DNA of 5,023 bases from the NCBI GenBank assembly GCA_023246565.1, contig JAHFIE010000063.1, positions 1-5,023 on the forward strand. Direction: 5' to 3'. The position numbers and the translations under genes were made by a program. Source of the stretch: Candidatus Magasanikiibacteriota bacterium (GTDB lineage: Bacteria; Patescibacteriota; Patescibacteriia; Magasanikbacterales; UBA922). Shown here one piece after another: positions 1 to 4,596 of this stretch (its first letter is position 1; every line of letters starts with the position of its first letter). The notes beneath the pieces were generated by a model. The model did no database searches. It was not told the DNA's origin and worked only from the letters and a program-made list of their open reading frames with translations.

Positions 1-114
1 ATCCAAAGCCGAGCAACGAAAAAATTCAGCCTTGCTGGAAAAACCATACTCCTTAATTGCTTGATCAATTCTTTTTTCCAAAACCGGAGTTATTTGAAAA
101 TTCACAATTGCCAT
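1..114 (-). CDS. Ribbon-helix-helix (CopG/ParD-like) DNA-binding protein, N-terminal part
   Basis: This is the first 38 codons of a minus-strand gene that continues past the left edge. The protein starts MAIVNFQITPVLEKRIDQAI. It has a short beta strand (residues 2-9), a helix (about 11-23), a glycine turn (G24) and a second helix opening FSSKAEFFR. This strand-helix-helix layout and the 'FSSKAEFFR' type of second helix are usual for CopG/MetJ/Arc-superfamily regulators and type II antitoxins, which bind DNA as dimers through the N-terminal strand. The ATG at 114-112 is the first start in this frame and places the strand correctly at the N terminus. There is no Shine-Dalgarno. A consensus promoter and direct repeats lie just upstream, which suggests autoregulation (inference). 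Whether it is an antitoxin or a stand-alone regulator cannot be told, because the downstream partner lies outside the window. Confidence 0.75.
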   Translation of the reverse strand, partial: MAIVNFQITPVLEKRIDQAIKEYGFSSKAEFFRCSALD

Positions 115-117
115 ATA

Positions 118-149
118 GATTATATATTAAGTATATATTGATTATATAT
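118..149. repeat. Direct repeats, candidate operator of the RHH regulator
   Basis: The 10-mer GATTATATAT occurs at 118-127 and again at 140-149, in the same orientation. The start-to-start distance is 22 bp, about two helical turns. The 140-149 copy covers the -10 box of the RHH promoter and the 118-127 copy lies between that box and the start codon. Same-face repeats over the own promoter are typical of RHH autoregulation. The region is nearly all A and T, so chance repeats are easy, and the operator role is inference. Confidence 0.4.
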
Positions 150-170
150 AGAGTATTGATAGCCTGTCAA
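141..170 (-). promoter_or_regulatory. Promoter of the ribbon-helix-helix gene
   Basis: On the minus strand there is TTGACA (170-165), an 18-bp spacer and TATAAT (146-141), ending 26 bp before the ATG at 114. Both hexamers match the sigma-70 consensus exactly. The -35 box lies in the region where the oppositely directed ligase gene would have its own -35 contacts, so the two promoters overlap. Confidence 0.65.
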
Positions 171-179
171 GAGCAGTTA

Positions 180-188
180 TGCTATAAT
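180..188 (+). promoter_or_regulatory. Extended -10 promoter of the ligase-like gene
   Basis: TGC-TATAAT (180-188) is a perfect -10 box with the TGn extension, 24 bp before the ATG at 213. No convincing -35 sits 16-18 bp upstream, as is usual for extended -10 promoters. The predicted leader is about 18 nt with no Shine-Dalgarno. Confidence 0.6.
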
Positions 189-212
189 CCGCAAACTTAA
201 ACGTACATACCT

Positions 213-1520
213 ATGCATCCATTGTTAATAATCTTCTGCCTTACCATATTCGCCATTGTTACTTGGCGTAACTTAGCTCTCGGCTTGGCAATTCTTTTTT
301 CCTTGTTACCAACGTATTTGATTCGTTTTCATTGGGGACCGCTTCCTACTACTTTTTTGGAAATATTAGTGTGGATTGTTTCTATTATCTGGTTTATTCA
401 AAAAATTAAGACTGTTGGCTGGCGCGGGATCATCAGAGAAAAAATTAATTATATAAAAAAATGGCCACTCCTGGCTCTTTCAATTAGTTTATTTTTACTG
501 GGCGCGACCATAAATGTTTTTTTGGCAGTGGACATTCGCGCAGCGCTTGGTGAATGGCGTGCGTTTTATGTGGAGCCTATTATTATATCGTACATACTGG
601 TTACCACAGTAAAAACCAAAAAAGAAATACATACTATTCTGTTCGGTCTTATGTTGTGCGGTCTAATTACATCAATACTCGCGATATATCAACATTTTAC
701 TGGCTGGCTCGTACCTCATGCATTCTGGGCTAACCGCAATACCTACCGAGTAACAGCATGGTACGGATTTCCCAATGGTGTTGGTTTATTTTTGGCTCCG
801 CTTTTACCCCTTCTTATATATTCAGGAAGTTCCCTCGTTAAAAAAATAAATCATAAGCGAGCAAAGGTGCTATTTGTTATCTGTTATTTGTTATCTTTTA
901 TCTGTTATTTGTTAGCCATAGTATATGCCAAATCCACGGGCGCGATTATTGGACTTTTCGGTGGTCTTGGGCTTTATTTTCTTCTGAATAAAAAAACAAG
1001 AGTTGCGACAATTGTCATCGCAATAATTGGTATTTTTGGAATTATCGTTACTCCGAATTCCAATTCTTTAAAACAAGAAATTTTAGCCCAGGACTATTCA
1101 GGAAAATTACGCCGCGATATATGGTCAGAAACTATTACGTACTTGAAGTTACATCCTTTGCGTGGCACGGGGATGGCCAGTTACGAAGAAGAAATAGTGC
1201 CATTTCGTTACAACAAAAAAATTGAAGTGTTTCACCACCCACATAATATTTTTTTGACCGTGTGGGTTAATACCGGACTTGTTGGTTTACTTGGATTTGT
1301 AGGAATTTTACTATGGTTTTTTGTTACGGCCATACGGGATTTTAAAAATACGGAGTCCAAAAGCTTATCATATACTCTTTTGATAGCAATGTGTGTCTGG
1401 CTTGTCATGAGTTTAGTAGATTCGCCGTATATTAAAAATGATCTTGCGCTGTTGTTTTGGTTGGTGGTGGGGTTGATGGGATCAACGCGTATGAGTGGAG
1501 CCCTGTACGATGATTTTTGA
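213..1520 (+). CDS. O-antigen ligase/polymerase-like (WaaL/Wzy superfamily) membrane protein
   Basis: This is a 435-residue polytopic membrane protein with hydrophobic segments throughout, at roughly 3-38, 48-62, 84-103, 119-131, 140-159, 183-203, 219-237, 240-257, 263-279, 346-374, 386-402 and 409-423. Between about 281 and 345 is a long outward loop with the hallmarks of the family: R299/R300 followed by IWSETITYLKLHPLRGTG, then HHPHNIFL (341-348) before a 'NTGLVGLLGF' helix. The YGFPNG patch (184-189) and the AKSTGAIIGL segment (239-248) also fit. Family members join or polymerise undecaprenyl-diphosphate-linked glycans on the outer face of the cytoplasmic membrane. Ligase cannot be separated from polymerase by sequence reading alone, and in a CPR cell without an outer membrane the acceptor would not be lipid A. 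The start ATG lies 24 bp below a good -10 box. A DedA-family gene follows on the same strand. A 21-bp tandem duplication lies inside one membrane segment. Confidence 0.8.
   Translation: MHPLLIIFCLTIFAIVTWRNLALGLAILFSLLPTYLIRFHWGPLPTTFLEILVWIVSIIWFIQKIKTVGWRGIIREKINYIKKWPLLALSISLFLLGATINVFLAVDIRAALGEWRAFYVEPIIISYILVTTVKTKKEIHTILFGLMLCGLITSILAIYQHFTGWLVPHAFWANRNTYRVTAWYGFPNGVGLFLAPLLPLLIYSGSSLVKKINHKRAKVLFVICYLLSFICYLLAIVYAKSTGAIIGLFGGLGLYFLLNKKTRVATIVIAIIGIFGIIVTPNSNSLKQEILAQDYSGKLRRDIWSETITYLKLHPLRGTGMASYEEEIVPFRYNKKIEVFHHPHNIFLTVWVNTGLVGLLGFVGILLWFFVTAIRDFKNTESKSLSYTLLIAMCVWLVMSLVDSPYIKNDLALLFWLVVGLMGSTRMSGALYDDF
873..914 (+). repeat. 21-bp in-frame tandem duplication inside the ligase-like gene
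   Basis: The 17-mer TTATCTGTTATTTGTTA occurs at 877-893 and, unchanged, at 898-914. The repeat period is 21 bp, so it stays in frame and doubles a seven-residue membrane motif (FVICYLL then SFICYLL, residues 221-234). Confidence 0.85.
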
Positions 1521-1589
1521 GATGAATGTTTGGGTGGATTATTTTATGATAAACTAATTTTAATTCTCTTCTTATTTTTTGATAGTTCT

Positions 1590-2198
1590 ATGCATCTTCT
1601 CTCACAAATCATTACCATCATCACACAATTTATTTCCACCACTGGTTACCCAGGGATTATAGTTCTCATGATTCTTGAGAGCATGATCGCCCCGGTTCCG
1701 AGTGAAGCCGTCATGCCCTTTGCAGGATTTTTAATTTCCACCGGGCAATTTAGTTTTGCAGGAGTAATTTTTTGGAGCACACTCGGCAGTTTAATCGGAT
1801 CACTATTGTCGTATTATATTGGCGCCTATGGCGGCCGACCGTTCATTGACAAATTTGGAAAATATTTTTTTCTCAATCATCATCATTTGGAAGTGACAGA
1901 ACAATTTTTTGCTCGTCGAGGTGAAATAACTATTTTTCTAAGCCGTTTTATCCCCATTGTCCGTCATTTAATTTCACTACCGGCCGGAACAGGAAAAATG
2001 AATATTTGGAAATTTTCTGTTTATACAATTCTCGGTGCTGGTTTATGGAATACGTTTCTCGCTTACCTTGGATTTGTTCTCAAAAATCATTGGGATGAAC
2101 TGGGAAAATATTCAAAAATCGGTGACGTTCTCGTTATCTTGACTGTCCTTGGATTGGCCGGATATTGGCTATGGAAAAAGAAGAGGAAACAAAAATAG
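1590..2198 (+). CDS. DedA family (VTT/SNARE-associated domain) membrane protein
   Basis: The protein has 202 residues from the ATG at 1590, the usual DedA length. Motifs seen: E30 and APVPSE (34-39) in the first re-entrant region, the glycine-rich helix GSLIGSLLSYYIGAYGGR (66-83), and the strong signature FLSRFIPIVRH (116-126) with R119, P122 and R125, followed by PAGTGKM (131-137). The C terminus is a membrane helix ending in a basic tail, KKKRKQK. DedA proteins such as UptA flip undecaprenyl phosphate back across the cytoplasmic membrane, and other members are tied to proton-dependent membrane homeostasis. The reading frame extends upstream to a TTG at 1530, but those 20 residues are poorly family-like. 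The gene begins 69 bp after the ligase-like gene, so the two could be co-transcribed. A possible own extended -10 (TGA-TAAACT, 1547-1555) lies 34 bp upstream. Carrier recycling next to a carrier-using enzyme is a sensible pairing (inference). Confidence 0.88.
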   Translation: MHLLSQIITIITQFISTTGYPGIIVLMILESMIAPVPSEAVMPFAGFLISTGQFSFAGVIFWSTLGSLIGSLLSYYIGAYGGRPFIDKFGKYFFLNHHHLEVTEQFFARRGEITIFLSRFIPIVRHLISLPAGTGKMNIWKFSVYTILGAGLWNTFLAYLGFVLKNHWDELGKYSKIGDVLVILTVLGLAGYWLWKKKRKQK

Positions 2199-2208
2199 CT
2201 GATATTTT

Positions 2209-3150
2209 TTAATGCTGCTTAAAATATTGTAATCGTACATGATTACGATGAAGAATGGGTTCTCCGGGCATACGCCGCCAATGAATTTGAGCAATCATAA
2301 GGCCTACGATCATAATAATTCCACCAATAATCTGCTCACGAGAAACCACTTCGTGACGAAGAATAAAAGCAAAGAGTGTGGCAAACAATGGATAGAGCGT
2401 GTCAAAAAATGCTGCTTCAGAATTCTTTACCTTTTCAAGTGAGGTATACCACAATGATTGAGCAATAATAATTGGTACTAAAACGATCAATCCAATACCT
2501 GTTAATGATTGAAAATCAAAGGATACTCGCACTGCGCCTTCTGTTGAAAATAAAATTAAACCAGCGAAAATCAGCAAACCACCAATTAAATTACGAATAA
2601 TAAGAACGAGCTCATGAGAAATATGACTCAGATGTTTCTTATAAATAATATTTGAAGCAGCAAAGGCGACTGCTGACAGGAAAAAAAATAAATCGTTCCA
2701 AACAAATTGCGGCCAAACCAAAAAAAACTTTGTCTCATAGGCAATAAGACCAATAATAAGAACAATCATACCCAGGGTATGATTCCAACGAATTTTTTCT
2801 CGCAAAAAAAATGCTGATCCGAGAATCACGATTGGTGATTGTAAGGTAATGAGAAGTACACCATTCAAAACCGCTGAATTGCTATAGCCAATCAAAGAAA
2901 ACAATGGCCCACAAACTCCGGCCAAGACACCCATACCAACAAGTGCTGACATGCCTTTAGTGCGGGTAAGTTTGGAATATTTTTTCAACTCAGGAAAAAA
3001 ACCAAAAATAAAAATCAGGAGAGCAGCCGTGATCAATTCAGTTAAAAGTGTTACAACTGCCGGACTATTGCGTTCCAAAACCATTTTTGAAAACGTCGGG
3101 TACGTAGCAAAGAGAATAACGGATAAAAGTATCTTGATTTTATTCTTCAT
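2209..3150 (-). CDS. DMT-superfamily transporter with two EamA domains
   Basis: This 313-residue protein has ten predicted membrane helices in two EamA repeats, about residues 5-138 and 153-290. The end of repeat one, SPIVILGSAFFLREKI (105-120), and the matching part of repeat two, TLYPLFATLFAFILRHEV (251-268), show the internal duplication. In both, a family-typical helix runs into an Arg-x-Glu/His-Glu turn, followed by GMIVLIIGLIA or GGIIMIVGLMIA. The protein ends in a basic, probably cytoplasmic tail of about 25 residues. EamA/RhaT-type carriers export or import small metabolites such as amino acids or purines, and the substrate cannot be predicted here. The start ATG at 3150-3148 is 21 bp below a strong extended -10 and has no Shine-Dalgarno. 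The gene converges on the DedA gene with only 10 bp between the stop codons and no visible terminator. Confidence 0.9.
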   Translation of the reverse strand: MKNKIKILLSVILFATYPTFSKMVLERNSPAVVTLLTELITAALLIFIFGFFPELKKYSKLTRTKGMSALVGMGVLAGVCGPLFSLIGYSNSAVLNGVLLITLQSPIVILGSAFFLREKIRWNHTLGMIVLIIGLIAYETKFFLVWPQFVWNDLFFFLSAVAFAASNIIYKKHLSHISHELVLIIRNLIGGLLIFAGLILFSTEGAVRVSFDFQSLTGIGLIVLVPIIIAQSLWYTSLEKVKNSEAAFFDTLYPLFATLFAFILRHEVVSREQIIGGIIMIVGLMIAQIHWRRMPGEPILHRNHVRLQYFKQH

Positions 3151-3171
3151 ATACGGTAATGTTTTGACACA

Positions 3172-3180
3172 ATTATAGCA
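3172..3180 (-). promoter_or_regulatory. Extended -10 promoter of the EamA gene
   Basis: The minus strand reads TGC-TATAAT (3180-3172), 21 bp before the ATG at 3150. The 11-mer TATGCTATAAT is identical to that before the ligase-like gene (178-188). There is no good -35. The inverted repeat TACTCA (3181-3186) / TGAGTA (3201-3206) covers the upstream part of this promoter and could be an operator. Confidence 0.6.
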
Positions 3181-3259
3181 TACTCAATCGATTAGAAAAA
3201 TGAGTACTCCACATTTTTAATTCTTTATTTTTCTTAATCAATGAGAATGTTCAGAGAAT

Positions 3260-3347
3260 GGAGAGGTGTCTGAGTGGTTGAAGGTGCCGCTCTCGAAAAG
3301 CGGTGTCCCTCAAAAGGGGACCGAGGGTTCGAATCCCTCCCTCTCCG
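3260..3347 (+). tRNA. tRNA-Ser (anticodon CGA)
   Basis: The 88-nt cloverleaf folds cleanly. The acceptor GGAGAGG (3260-3266) pairs with CCTCTCC (3340-3346), and the discriminator is G3347. The anticodon stem CCGCT/AGCGG (3287-3291/3299-3303) holds loop CTCGAAA with anticodon CGA at 3294-3296, which reads UCG. A long variable arm (GTCCC / GGGGAC) marks a class II serine tRNA. The T arm is GAGGG-TTCGAAT-CCCTC (3323-3339). The following bases are CCT, so CCA is not encoded and must be added enzymatically. No convincing promoter was found directly upstream. A GIY-YIG gene follows after a GC-rich linker. Confidence 0.97.
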
Positions 3348-3356
3348 CCTTCGCCT

Positions 3357-3377
3357 CGCTGAAGCTCGGCTTCGGCG
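3357..3377 (+). other. GC-rich hairpin just downstream of tRNA-Ser
   Basis: CGCTGAAGC (3357-3365) and GCTTCGGCG (3369-3377) form a 9-bp stem with one G-U pair and a 3-nt TCG loop, starting 10 nt after the tRNA. It has no following T tract, so it is not a standard intrinsic terminator. It could help 3'-end processing of the tRNA or shape the leader of the GIY-YIG gene. It lies in a linker whose 3361-3410 stretch has 34 G or C out of 50, far above its surroundings. Confidence 0.5.
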
Positions 3378-3439
3378 TGACGCAGTCCGCCAAGTCGAGC
3401 GAAAGCGGGCTTCCATTTCTGAAGACGAAAAGAAAGTCT

Positions 3440-3679
3440 ATGCATTATATATATAGTTTAAAATGTAAAGATGGATATTATGTCGGTTGTACTGACAACA
3501 TAACTGGTCGTGTGGATAGACATCAAAAAGGAAATATACCCGCAACCGCAGATCGACTTCCTGTAATTTTAGAATTTTATTTTGCAGTTGAAGATAAATA
3601 CAAAGCTTTTAAATTCGAAAAATACTTGAAATCTGGTTCAGGCCGAGCATTTATTAATAAACATTTTGCTAAAATGTAA
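3440..3679 (+). CDS. Small GIY-YIG nuclease-superfamily protein
   Basis: The protein has 79 residues, the normal size of stand-alone bacterial GIY-YIG domain proteins. It opens MHYIYSLKCKDGYYVGCTDN, where YIY (3-5) and YYVG (13-16) stand for the GIY and YIG elements. Later come GR (23-24, the conserved Arg), H28, P41, the catalytic-type Glu in FEKYLKSGSGRAF (E60) and NKHF (73-76). The family are metal-dependent nucleases, but the role of these solo proteins is not known. I chose the ATG at 3440 because the family begins here. The frame stays open upstream through the linker into the tRNA, where only non-family sequence would be added. There is no clear promoter or Shine-Dalgarno, so it may be expressed by read-through from the tRNA (inference). 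Association of such genes with tRNA loci suggests a selfish or mobile origin (inference). Confidence 0.9.
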   Translation: MHYIYSLKCKDGYYVGCTDNITGRVDRHQKGNIPATADRLPVILEFYFAVEDKYKAFKFEKYLKSGSGRAFINKHFAKM

Positions 3680-3688
3680 TAACTCGAA

Positions 3689-3699
3689 AGGGATTCGAA
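3689..3699 (-). repeat. Inverted copy of the tRNA T-loop sequence behind the GIY-YIG gene
   Basis: AGGGATTCGAA at 3689-3699 is the exact reverse complement of TTCGAATCCCT in the T arm of tRNA-Ser (3328-3338). It begins 10 bp after the GIY-YIG stop codon, so the linker and gene are bracketed by an inverted pair. It also contains the 10-bp palindrome GATTCGAATC (3692-3701). It may be a remnant of a tRNA end or an attachment site, but 11 bp is short. Confidence 0.4.
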
Positions 3700-3773
3700 T
3701 CTATGAAATTAATTACTTTAAATACATGGAGGGCGCATTAATCTTAGAATTTAACTAATTTTGGAGAATAATA

Positions 3774-3835
3774 CAGCAAGTTTCATTGGAAAATGGAAAT
3801 ATAATCGCAGCGACCCGAGAGTCTCAGCAAGTTTC
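3774..3835. repeat. 11-bp direct repeats in the spacer before the DoxX-like gene
   Basis: CAGCAAGTTTC occurs at 3774-3784 and 3825-3835, 51 bp apart start to start. Between them is a more GC-rich piece (gcagcgacccgagagtc). The whole stretch 3680-3857 has no credible gene and looks like decayed or non-coding DNA downstream of the GIY-YIG gene. Confidence 0.6.
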
Positions 3836-3857
3836 TTTCAAAGCCATCAAAAATCTT

Positions 3858-3863
3858 TATAAT
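3858..3863 (+). promoter_or_regulatory. -10 box for the DoxX-like gene
   Basis: A perfect TATAAT lies 33 bp before the ATG at 3897. A weak -35 (CTTTCA, 3835-3840) sits 17 bp upstream. The AT-rich setting makes chance boxes likely. Confidence 0.35.
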
Positions 3864-3896
3864 TATTCACCTTTACGTATTTTAATTAAACGTATT

Positions 3897-4304
3897 ATGA
3901 AAACTCTCAGTGAACTCAAAACGATCATCGTGTCGAAGAAAACCAAAATTATATATTGGATCTCTACACTCTGGCTTGCATTAGGCATGCTATCAAGCGG
4001 TATCGTACAATTATTTCAAGTAAAAATGGAAGTGGATTTTATTACGCATTTAGGTTACCCTGTCTATTTTCTAACCATATTAGGCATTTGGAAAATTTTA
4101 GGCGTTGCAGCACTACTTGCTCCTAAATTTCCTTTACTCAAAGAATGGGCGTACGCAGGTTTTTTCTTTGTCATGTCAGGAGCAGCATTTTCCCATATCG
4201 TCATAGGTGATTCTACAAATGAAATGGTCCCATCCTTGTTACTTCTAACCTTGACCGTAATATCCTGGTATTGCAGACCTGCAAACAGAAAAATCATTGT
4301 ATAA
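3897..4304 (+). CDS. DoxX-like family membrane protein
   Basis: The protein has 135 residues and four predicted membrane helices, at about 17-38, 56-75, 85-102 and 110-127. The pattern KTKIIYWISTLWLALGMLSS (15-34), HLGYP (51-55), ILGIWKILGVAALLAP (61-76), LKEWAYAGFFF (81-91) and a last helix ending WYCRP matches DoxX-like (DoxX_2 type) proteins, which are usually 120-135 residues. Their biochemical role is not well established; relatives include the DoxD/DoxX subunits of a thiosulfate:quinone oxidoreductase. The frame is open further upstream to a TTG at 3786, but those 37 residues come from the repeat-bearing spacer and do not look like the family, so the ATG at 3897 is preferred. There is no Shine-Dalgarno. 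A terminator follows 32 bp after the stop codon. The neighbours give no functional hint. Confidence 0.85.
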   Translation: MKTLSELKTIIVSKKTKIIYWISTLWLALGMLSSGIVQLFQVKMEVDFITHLGYPVYFLTILGIWKILGVAALLAPKFPLLKEWAYAGFFFVMSGAAFSHIVIGDSTNEMVPSLLLLTLTVISWYCRPANRKIIV

Positions 4305-4336
4305 AAACGACGCAAACGAACGTAAATTAGATTATT

Positions 4337-4366
4337 AAAATACACCTGAGCTGGGTGTATTTTTTT
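4337..4366. terminator. Bidirectional intrinsic terminator
   Basis: AAAATACACC (4337-4346) and GGTGTATTTT (4354-4363) form a 10-bp stem with a 7-nt loop. On the plus strand the stem runs into a T tract reaching 4367, closing the DoxX-like gene. On the minus strand it ends in TATTTTAATAAT and can end the transcript of the GC-rich mini-gene. Confidence 0.85.
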
Positions 4367-4385
4367 TATAATAATTTTGTAAGGC

Positions 4386-4426
4386 CGGGGCGCTGGAGAA
4401 GCTTTGAGAGCCCCGCCAGCGCCCCG
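4386..4426 (-). other. Strong GC hairpin in the mini-gene transcript
   Basis: CGGGGCGCTGG (4386-4396) and CCAGCGCCCCG (4416-4426) make a perfect 11-bp stem, nearly all G-C, with a 19-nt loop. It lies between the stop codon of the 21-residue ORF and the terminator, inside a likely minus-strand transcript of about 190 nt. There is no T tract next to it, so it is more likely RNA structure than a terminator. A second small hairpin (GGAC/GTCC, 4438-4448) covers the stop codon. Confidence 0.6.
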
Positions 4427-4441
4427 ACACGGAGCCAGGAC

Positions 4442-4507
4442 TCAGTCCGGACGGCTGGCGGCGGCGCCGAAGCCGACGAACAAGAGGCCGAGGAGAATCC
4501 AGGTCAT
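4442..4507 (-). CDS. 21-residue hydrophobic small protein encoded in GC-rich DNA
   Basis: This small ORF runs from ATG (4507-4505) to TGA (4444-4442). The peptide begins MTWILLGLLFVGFG, continues with alanines and ends SRPD: one short membrane-type segment with a charged tail. Its expression signals are the best in the window: TTGACA-N18-TATGCT upstream and AAGGAGGTG 3-4 nt before the start (AGGAGG is 5 nt away). Codons are almost all C- or G-ending (ATT and a single CGT are the only exceptions besides ATG-type codons), unlike every neighbour. I do not recognise a family. It could be a small membrane protein, a leader peptide, a toxin-like peptide, or a chance frame in a structured RNA. The unusual ribosome binding site is the main argument for translation. 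No gene follows in this direction before the terminator, so a classical attenuator for a downstream gene is unlikely. Confidence 0.5.
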   Translation of the reverse strand: MTWILLGLLFVGFGAAASRPD

Positions 4508-4510
4508 AAG

Positions 4511-4519
4511 CACCTCCTT
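4511..4519 (-). promoter_or_regulatory. Strong Shine-Dalgarno of the mini-gene
   Basis: The minus strand reads AAGGAGGTG, a full anti-16S match with ideal spacing to the ATG at 4507. None of the other genes in the window has a comparable site. It lies with the start codon in the loop of a hairpin formed by CCAGGT and ACCTGG (4522-4527 / 4499-4504). Confidence 0.75.
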
Positions 4520-4536
4520 GTACCTGGGTGTCGAAT

Positions 4537-4566
4537 AGCATAGTGTACTAGCTTATGGTTTGTCAA
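4537..4566 (-). promoter_or_regulatory. Promoter of the GC-rich mini-gene
   Basis: On the minus strand, TTGACA (4566-4561) is a perfect -35, followed by an 18-bp spacer and TATGCT (4542-4537). The predicted transcription start is near 4530, giving a leader of about 23 nt before the ATG. Confidence 0.65.
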
Positions 4567-4596
4567 ATATTTTTCTTTTTTCATTAATTTATTTTC

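Noticed and set aside
1530..1589. 20-residue extension of the DedA protein from a TTG
   Set aside because: The ATG at 1590 gives the usual DedA length and N terminus. The extension overlaps the candidate -10 region.
2239..2442. Plus-strand frame inside the EamA gene
   Set aside because: It is antisense to a well-supported transporter, with no ribosome site and no recognisable motif.
3164..3169. TTGACA on the plus strand as a -35 for tRNA-Ser
   Set aside because: No -10 box lies 16-19 bp downstream, and the tRNA is more than 90 bp away.
3266..3439. N-terminal extension of the GIY-YIG protein starting inside the tRNA
   Set aside because: The sequence is a translation of tRNA and linker (SLSA-type residues from the T arm) and lies outside the family domain. 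The ATG at 3440 gives the normal family length.
3234..3445. Minus-strand frames across tRNA-Ser reading GRDSNPRSPFEG and similar
   Set aside because: These are antisense readings of the tRNA T arm and variable arm, a common source of false proteins in databases. They have no promoter or family match.
3786..3896. 37-residue extension of the DoxX-like protein from a TTG
   Set aside because: It reads through the repeat-bearing spacer, has no family resemblance, and its TTG start lacks a ribosome site.
4064..4345. Minus-strand frame across the DoxX-like gene
   Set aside because: It is the antisense shadow of a family-supported membrane protein and ends across the terminator.
4335..4543. Longer frames on both strands of the GC-rich patch (about 62-68 codons)
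   Set aside because: Stop codons are rare in GC-rich DNA, so long frames arise by chance. The peptides are low-complexity Arg/Ser/Glu-rich, and neither start uses the strong Shine-Dalgarno at 4511-4519.
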